Origin: Treponema sp. UBA792
GTDB taxonomy: Bacteria > Spirochaetota > Spirochaetia > Treponematales > Treponemataceae
Length of the DNA stretch: 64,000 nt
Assembly: GCA_002296965.1 (NCBI GenBank)
Contig: DBIW01000042.1
Span: 1 to 64,000 of the forward strand
Reading direction: 5' to 3'
The notes below the pieces were generated by a model. It saw nothing but the letters and a program-made list of their open reading frames with translations, did not search any database and had not been told where the DNA came from. Position numbers and translations under genes: made by a program. Below are positions 59,809 to 64,000 of this stretch, in pieces. Every line of letters begins with the position of its first letter. Within the stretch, counting starts at the first letter, position 1.

Positions 59809-59909
59809 TTAGCAGTTCTCGCTGAAGTATTTGATTGTTCTTACCATCTGTGATGTGTAAGATGTTCTCGTTGTCATACCAAGAAACAACCTGTACCTGG
59901 TATGTATCG
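59809..59909 (-). pseudogene. Out-of-frame C-terminal coding part of gap
   Basis: After the gap stop (TGA at 59910-59912) the normal GAPDH ending continues in other frames. Bases 59864-59911 read [16 protein letters not shown] once one base (59912) is skipped. Bases 59809-59862 read SYTSQMVRTIKYFSENC-stop once base 59863 is skipped. These segments hold the conserved WYDNE and the final helix. The coding quality shows that the frame was intact until recently, or that the two extra bases are sequence errors. Confidence 0.75.
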
Positions 59910-60839
59910 TCAGACAATCTTAGAAACCATAGTCTGTGTAGCATCGAAGAGAGAGCCGAAGCGCATTCCGATTACATCTGAAGAAACAATCTGATCTTCG
60001 TTGTATCCGAAAGATTCCGTCGCGGCGGCTTTCATAGCGGCGTTGATGTCCTCTTTTGTAACTCCGGCTTTCTTCACGACAGCCGTGAGGATTGTTGTGG
60101 ATCCTGTCGGAACCGGAACACGCTGAGCTGAGCCGATCAGTTTTCCGTTCAGTTCAGGAATTACAAGGCCGATGGCTTTTGCGGCACCGGTTGAGTTCGG
60201 AACGATGTTCGCCGCTCCGGCGCGTGAACGGCGGAGGTCACCCTTGCGCTGCGGACCGTCAAGAATCATCTGGTCACCGGTGTAAGCGTGGATTGTAGAC
60301 ATGATTCCGCTCTGGATCGGAGCATAGTCGTTGAGAGCCTTAGCCATAGGAGCAAGACAGTTTGTCGTGCAGGAAGCGGCGGAAATGATGTTGTCGTTCT
60401 TTGTGAGCGTCTTGTGGTTTACATTGTAAACGATTGTCGGAAGATCGTTTCCGGCAGGAGCCGAGATGACAACCTTGCGCGCGCCGGCGTTGATATGAGC
60501 CTGGGCCTTTTCCTTTGAAGTATAGAAGCCTGTGCACTCAAGGACGACATCGACTCCGAGCTTGCCCCACGGACAGGTGTTGGCATCTTTCTCGGCGTAG
60601 ATTTTGATTTCCTTTCCGTCAACGATGATTGAATCCTCTGTGGCGGAGACAGTGTGTTTTCCTTCACCGATTTTTCCGGCAAAACCGCCCTGTGCTGTAT
60701 CATATTTCAGAAGATGGGCAAGCATCTTCGGGCTTGTAAGATCGTTGATTGCGACAACTTCATAACCGTCAGCATCAAACATCTGTCTGAAAGCGAGACG
60801 ACCGATACGGCCGAAACCGTTGATAGCAACTTTAACCAT
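59910..60839 (-). CDS. gap: Glyceraldehyde-3-phosphate dehydrogenase, frame ends early
   Basis: The 309-residue frame has [17 protein letters not shown] at the NAD site, the catalytic Cys in [17 protein letters not shown], the [13 protein letters not shown] loop, [32 protein letters not shown] and [12 protein letters not shown]. The usual length is about 340-350. The missing end is present downstream in shifted frames. The lost part includes the WYDNE segment and last helix, which touch NAD and close the fold, so the product as read is probably non-functional. GGAG lies nine bases before the ATG. A second gap gene may exist elsewhere. Confidence 0.9.
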   Translation of the reverse strand: MVKVAINGFGRIGRLAFRQMFDADGYEVVAINDLTSPKMLAHLLKYDTAQGGFAGKIGEGKHTVSATEDSIIVDGKEIKIYAEKDANTCPWGKLGVDVVLECTGFYTSKEKAQAHINAGARKVVISAPAGNDLPTIVYNVNHKTLTKNDNIISAASCTTNCLAPMAKALNDYAPIQSGIMSTIHAYTGDQMILDGPQRKGDLRRSRAGAANIVPNSTGAAKAIGLVIPELNGKLIGSAQRVPVPTGSTTILTAVVKKAGVTKEDINAAMKAAATESFGYNEDQIVSSDVIGMRFGSLFDATQTMVSKIV

Positions 60840-60871
60840 TTAAGTTAGCTCCTTATTCGAATTTTGGATTC

Positions 60872-60900
60872 ATTTTATTTCTATTAAAGAAAATAGTCAA
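60872..60900 (-). promoter_or_regulatory. Promoter of gap
   Basis: On the minus strand TTGACT (60895-60900), a 17-base spacer and TAAAAT (60872-60877), followed by a leader of about 30 bases with AAGGAG. Confidence 0.65.
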
Positions 60901-60953
60901 TATTTGATGGCAAGGCAATAAAACGGAGAACCGGCTGAACCAATTCCTCACGC

Positions 60954-61577
60954 TCAGACAAGTCCGGCCTTTAGCCTCTCGATATACCCGGAATCCTCAA
61001 GATATTTCCGCCGTGTTATAATCAGATTTATAAGCTCCTGATACATATTGAAATCCACCTCAAGGGCGATGGGAAGAATAAAATACTCAGTCTCATCGCA
61101 GTAACGTTCGATGAATTTCGGGTCAGTGACAAATCCGAGGCTTATCATGTTGCTTATTCTGTCCGCGCATTTCAGCACCTTCGCCTTCTGACTGCCATAA
61201 GCAATTATGTTGCGCAGATATTCCTTCTTGTCCTGACCGTCCTTTTTTGTCACCTCAAGAACAAGCCTGTACACATCAGGCCCATCATCATCGGCGTTGA
61301 CAATCAGGCTGTGGTCAAACCCCGGAATATCCTCAATCGTATCATGAATACAGGAAGCCTTCAGCAGAACGGCATCTATATAACCGTAGTCAATCAGGAT
61401 CGCCATCGTATCAAGCTGGTGGCGGAACATATTGCCGCCCGCATGACGCGCCTTTCCTATAAGCCCGGTGGCAAGCTGCATATACGGAGCCAGAAAAATG
61501 CTCTTGAGCTGGAGCATGTGCTGTGTATCCATCTTATCCGGCTTGTTCGTGTTCATCTCATAACGCTGCCTTGCCAT
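60954..61577 (-). CDS. Small HD-domain protein, ppGpp-hydrolase-like
   Basis: The 207-residue protein contains the HD domain of RelA/SpoT-type (p)ppGpp hydrolases: FRHQLDTMAILIDYG with His53, ASCIHDTIEDIPG with H78-D79 and the E82-D83 pair, and later LKCADRISNM with the last Asp. No synthetase, TGS or ACT domain follows, so it resembles small alarmone hydrolases. Activity on ppGpp is inference. AGGAGG lies seven bases before the ATG at 61577; the GTG one codon upstream is less likely. It follows valS by 23 bases and is probably cotranscribed. Confidence 0.8.
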   Translation of the reverse strand: MARQRYEMNTNKPDKMDTQHMLQLKSIFLAPYMQLATGLIGKARHAGGNMFRHQLDTMAILIDYGYIDAVLLKASCIHDTIEDIPGFDHSLIVNADDDGPDVYRLVLEVTKKDGQDKKEYLRNIIAYGSQKAKVLKCADRISNMISLGFVTDPKFIERYCDETEYFILPIALEVDFNMYQELINLIITRRKYLEDSGYIERLKAGLV

Positions 61578-61600
61578 CACAGAACCTCCTGACCGCTCCT

Positions 61601-64000
61601 CTACAGACAGTCCACATAAGACCGCAGTTTTTCGACACGGCGGCGGCTTTCCTCAAGCTTCTGCTGTTCCGCAGCCACAAGTTCTGCCGGAGCGTGCTCG
61701 GCGAAGGAGCCTGAAAGTTTCGCCTCGCTTCTTTTTATCATTGCAGTCTCGGAATCAATTGATTTTGTAAAGCGCGCGAGCAGCTGCTCCCGGTTTATGC
61801 TCTCGTCAACCAGAATGAACGCCTCGAATCCTGTTCCGACTGTTCCGATTGAGCTGGCAGGCTTTTCGTCCGTAAATCCGACCGAGGAAACTCCGGCAAG
61901 AAGCTGAATCATCTCGACCTTCTCGCGGCATACTTCCGCCGCGCTGCCCTTCTCCACCAGAAGCGCGATTTTTATTTTCGCGGCGGGATCGATTCCGCAT
62001 TCCGTCCTGAGGGCGCGCACCTTGCCGATTAAATCCTTGAGAACCGCAAAACGCTTCTCCGTATTCCCGTCCTCGCGCGCCCCGGCAAATTCAGGATAAG
62101 GCGCGTTTATCAACATTCCATCATATTCACAGGCGGACGCAACCTTCAGAACGCCTGCGGCCTTCGCGGATTTTCTTGCCTCAGCAATCTGAGCAAGCGG
62201 AAGCTTTCCGTAAATCTCCTCCGTCACGAACGGAAGGAAGGGATGGAGCAGCCTCAAGTTCTCCTCAAGAATATTCAGCAGGACGGAAGCCTGTCTGTCC
62301 TTCTCGGCATCGTCTCCGTCACGGAAATTTATTTTTGTGGCCTCCACGTACCAGTCGCAGAATTCGTTCCAGAAATATTCCATCAGGGCGGAGGCGGCGT
62401 CGTTGTAGCGGTAGCTTTCAAGAGCCTCGCGCGCGGTTTTCGCGGCATGGTTCAGCCGTCCGTAAATCCATCTGTCAAGCTCGGTCAGATCGGAGTCGCC
62501 TACCGGAACAAGGTTTCTTCCCTCAAGATTCCCGAGCAGATAGCGCGAAGCGTTCCACACCTTGTTGCAGAAGCGGCTTCCAAGCTTGAACGAATCCTTG
62601 TCAATAAGGATGTCCTGTCCCTGGGCGCACATGAATCCGAGCGTGAATTTGAGCGCGTCCGCTCCGTACATATCGATAATCTCAAGAGGATCCATTCCGT
62701 TGCCGAGCGACTTGGACATCTTGCGGCCCTGCTTGTCGCGGACAAGTCCGTGGATGTAGATGTCATGGAACGGAGCCTTTCCGGTGAATTCAAGTCCGGC
62801 CATAATCATCCTCGCCACCCAGAAGAAAATTATGTCATAGGCCGTAACAAGCGCGGTGGTCGGATAGAATTTCTCAAAATCGGCGGTGTTCTCAGGCCAG
62901 CCGAGCGTGCTGAAAGGCCAGAGCCAGGAACTGAACCAGGTGTCAAGGACATCCGGATCCTGCTCAAGTTTTTCCTTGGATGCGCCGCATTTCGGACATT
63001 TTTCCGGATCAGCGCGGCTTACAATCTCGTTTCCGCATTCCGAGCATGTCCAGGCCGGAATTCTGTGTCCCCACCAAAGCTGACGGCTTATGCACCAGTC
63101 GCGGATTCCGGTGAGCCAGTGCTCATAGGTGTTCTCCCACTTCCTCGGATAAAAGACAATCTCTCCGTCCTTCCAGGCCTTGAGAGCCTTGTCCGCAAGC
63201 GGCTTCATCTTGACAAACCACTGCCAGCTCAGATACGGCTCGACGACCGTTCCGCAGCGGTAGCAGTGCCCGACAGAATGGGTGATTTTCTCCTCGTCCT
63301 TGAAAAGTCCGAGCTCCTTCAGATCTTCTATAATAACGGCACGTGCCTTGGCGCAGGTGAGACCGCGGTACTTTTCCGGACAGTTCTCGTTCAGCGTTCC
63401 GTCCGGATTAAGGATATTTATCACCTCAAGGCCGTTCCTCTGCCCCACCTGCCAGTCGTTCGGATCGTGGGCCGGAGTTATTTTCACCATTCCTGTCCCG
63501 AATTCGCGGTCAACGTAGCTGTCGGCGATGACAGGAATTATGCGGTCCGTAAGCGGAAGCTTCAGCTTTTTTCCGACAATTGACTTGTAACGCCCGTCCT
63601 CCGGATTCACGGCGACCGCCGTATCTCCGAGCAGGGTTTCAGGACGCGTCGTGGCGATCTCGATTCTCGTCGAGCCATCAGGAGCCGGTCCGTCCGCATA
63701 TTCATAGTAGATGTGATACATCGCGCCCTGAGTGTCGGTGTGGTCAACCTCGTCATCGGCAAGCGCGGTTCCGCAGCGCGGACACCAGTTCACAAGATAG
63801 TGTCCTTTGTAGATAAGCCCGCGCTCGTACAGCGTAACAAAGACATCGCGGACAGCCTTTGAAAGTCCCTCGTCCATGGTGAACCGCTCGCGGTCCCAGT
63901 CCGTTGAATTTCCGAGCTTCCGCTGCTGCTTTACGATTGTATTATGATGATCTTCCTTCACCTGCCAGGTGCGCTCAAGGAATTTCTCGCGCCCGAGGTC
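61601..64000 (-). CDS. valS: Valine--tRNA ligase, C-terminal part (runs off the edge)
   Basis: The frame is open to base 64000; the N-terminus with HIGH lies outside. The last 799 codons are visible. The class I KMSKS motif is intact in RKMSKSLGNGMDPLEIIDMYG, and the zinc-type cysteines CSECGNEIVSRADPEKCPKCG, the WWGHRIPAW segment and the editing-domain region (EIATTRPETLLGDTAVAVNPED, GTGMVKITPAHDPNDW) are as in ValRS. A C-terminal coiled coil (KLEESRRRVEKLRSYVDCL) matches the family's tRNA-arm. The internal ATG-like start at 63961 is not real; the upstream codons DLGREKFLERTWQ fit ValRS. Confidence 0.96.
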   Translation of the reverse strand, partial: DLGREKFLERTWQVKEDHHNTIVKQQRKLGNSTDWDRERFTMDEGLSKAVRDVFVTLYERGLIYKGHYLVNWCPRCGTALADDEVDHTDTQGAMYHIYYEYADGPAPDGSTRIEIATTRPETLLGDTAVAVNPEDGRYKSIVGKKLKLPLTDRIIPVIADSYVDREFGTGMVKITPAHDPNDWQVGQRNGLEVINILNPDGTLNENCPEKYRGLTCAKARAVIIEDLKELGLFKDEEKITHSVGHCYRCGTVVEPYLSWQWFVKMKPLADKALKAWKDGEIVFYPRKWENTYEHWLTGIRDWCISRQLWWGHRIPAWTCSECGNEIVSRADPEKCPKCGASKEKLEQDPDVLDTWFSSWLWPFSTLGWPENTADFEKFYPTTALVTAYDIIFFWVARMIMAGLEFTGKAPFHDIYIHGLVRDKQGRKMSKSLGNGMDPLEIIDMYGADALKFTLGFMCAQGQDILIDKDSFKLGSRFCNKVWNASRYLLGNLEGRNLVPVGDSDLTELDRWIYGRLNHAAKTAREALESYRYNDAASALMEYFWNEFCDWYVEATKINFRDGDDAEKDRQASVLLNILEENLRLLHPFLPFVTEEIYGKLPLAQIAEARKSAKAAGVLKVASACEYDGMLINAPYPEFAGAREDGNTEKRFAVLKDLIGKVRALRTECGIDPAAKIKIALLVEKGSAAEVCREKVEMIQLLAGVSSVGFTDEKPASSIGTVGTGFEAFILVDESINREQLLARFTKSIDSETAMIKRSEAKLSGSFAEHAPAELVAAEQQKLEESRRRVEKLRSYVDCL

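Noticed and set aside
62243-63583. 446-codon open frame on the plus strand opposite valS
   Set aside because: It lies wholly antisense to the well-conserved valS gene and has no domain of its own; long antisense frames are common here because of codon bias.

Overview
The window looks like chromosomal DNA of a spirochaete of the Treponema group, probably a rumen or gut species. Supporting signs are flagellar flgB-flgC-fliE genes with a chemotaxis receptor, many lipoproteins, a MurE without the meso-DAP-type DNPR motif (treponemal peptidoglycan contains L-ornithine), a secreted GH5 cellulase-type lipoprotein, and a moderate G+C close to 50%. The species is an inference and was not checked against any database.

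Layout. 0-1.9 kb: 3' end of a type I restriction specificity gene, the stub of a MazF-type toxin, a serine recombinase and a conserved small protein. 2-11.8 kb: secreted serine hydrolase, pseudo-HAD/TrmR fusion, chemotaxis receptor, M15 peptidase, heterodimeric ABC exporter, ACT-domain protein. 11.8-18.8 kb (minus strand): dGTPase, rplM-rpsI-recX, a rhomboid-like protein lacking its catalytic residues, an ABC-F ATPase and an SH3 lipoprotein. 18.9-26.1 kb (plus): murE-ddl-argD followed by a large surface protein. 26.2-29.7 kb: RsmI-like methylase, fliE/flgC/flgB, MATE exporter. 29.7-34.6 kb: A+T-richer patch of lipoproteins, an acetyltransferase and an AAA_14 ATPase. 34.6-42.1 kb (minus): META lipoprotein, omptin protease, pgeF, an uncharacterised 571-residue protein, radical SAM protein, EamA transporter, acyl-CoA carboxyltransferase. 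42.3-50.8 kb (minus): kinase-like membrane protein with hflC-hflK, phosphodiesterase, hisC, YihY-cNMP fusion, asnS. 51-64 kb: second MATE exporter, EAL-CBS-PP2C regulator, GH5 lipoprotein, ndk-gpsA, ffh, gap, a small ppGpp-hydrolase-like protein and valS, which runs off the right edge.

Two window-wide patterns matter most. First, at least eleven genes have a promoter of the form TTGnnn, 16-18 bases, a TATAAT-like box, then only 6-9 bases before the ATG, so their mRNAs should start at or next to the start codon (leaderless); other genes have ordinary GGAGG ribosome binding sites. Second, the palindrome GAATTC is iterated at about four per kb in much of the window, in all three codon phases, against about 0.25 per kb expected; it is scarcer in the A+T-rich patch and absent from rplM, rpsI and gap.

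Specific oddities are a gap gene whose last ~35 codons are split off by two single-base frame changes and followed by scattered copies of its tail, a toxin gene cut off next to a recombinase and hsdS, and several degenerate enzymes (HAD, rhomboid, kinase, EAL) that look like regulatory or scaffold versions. No tRNA, rRNA, CRISPR array or insertion sequence was seen.
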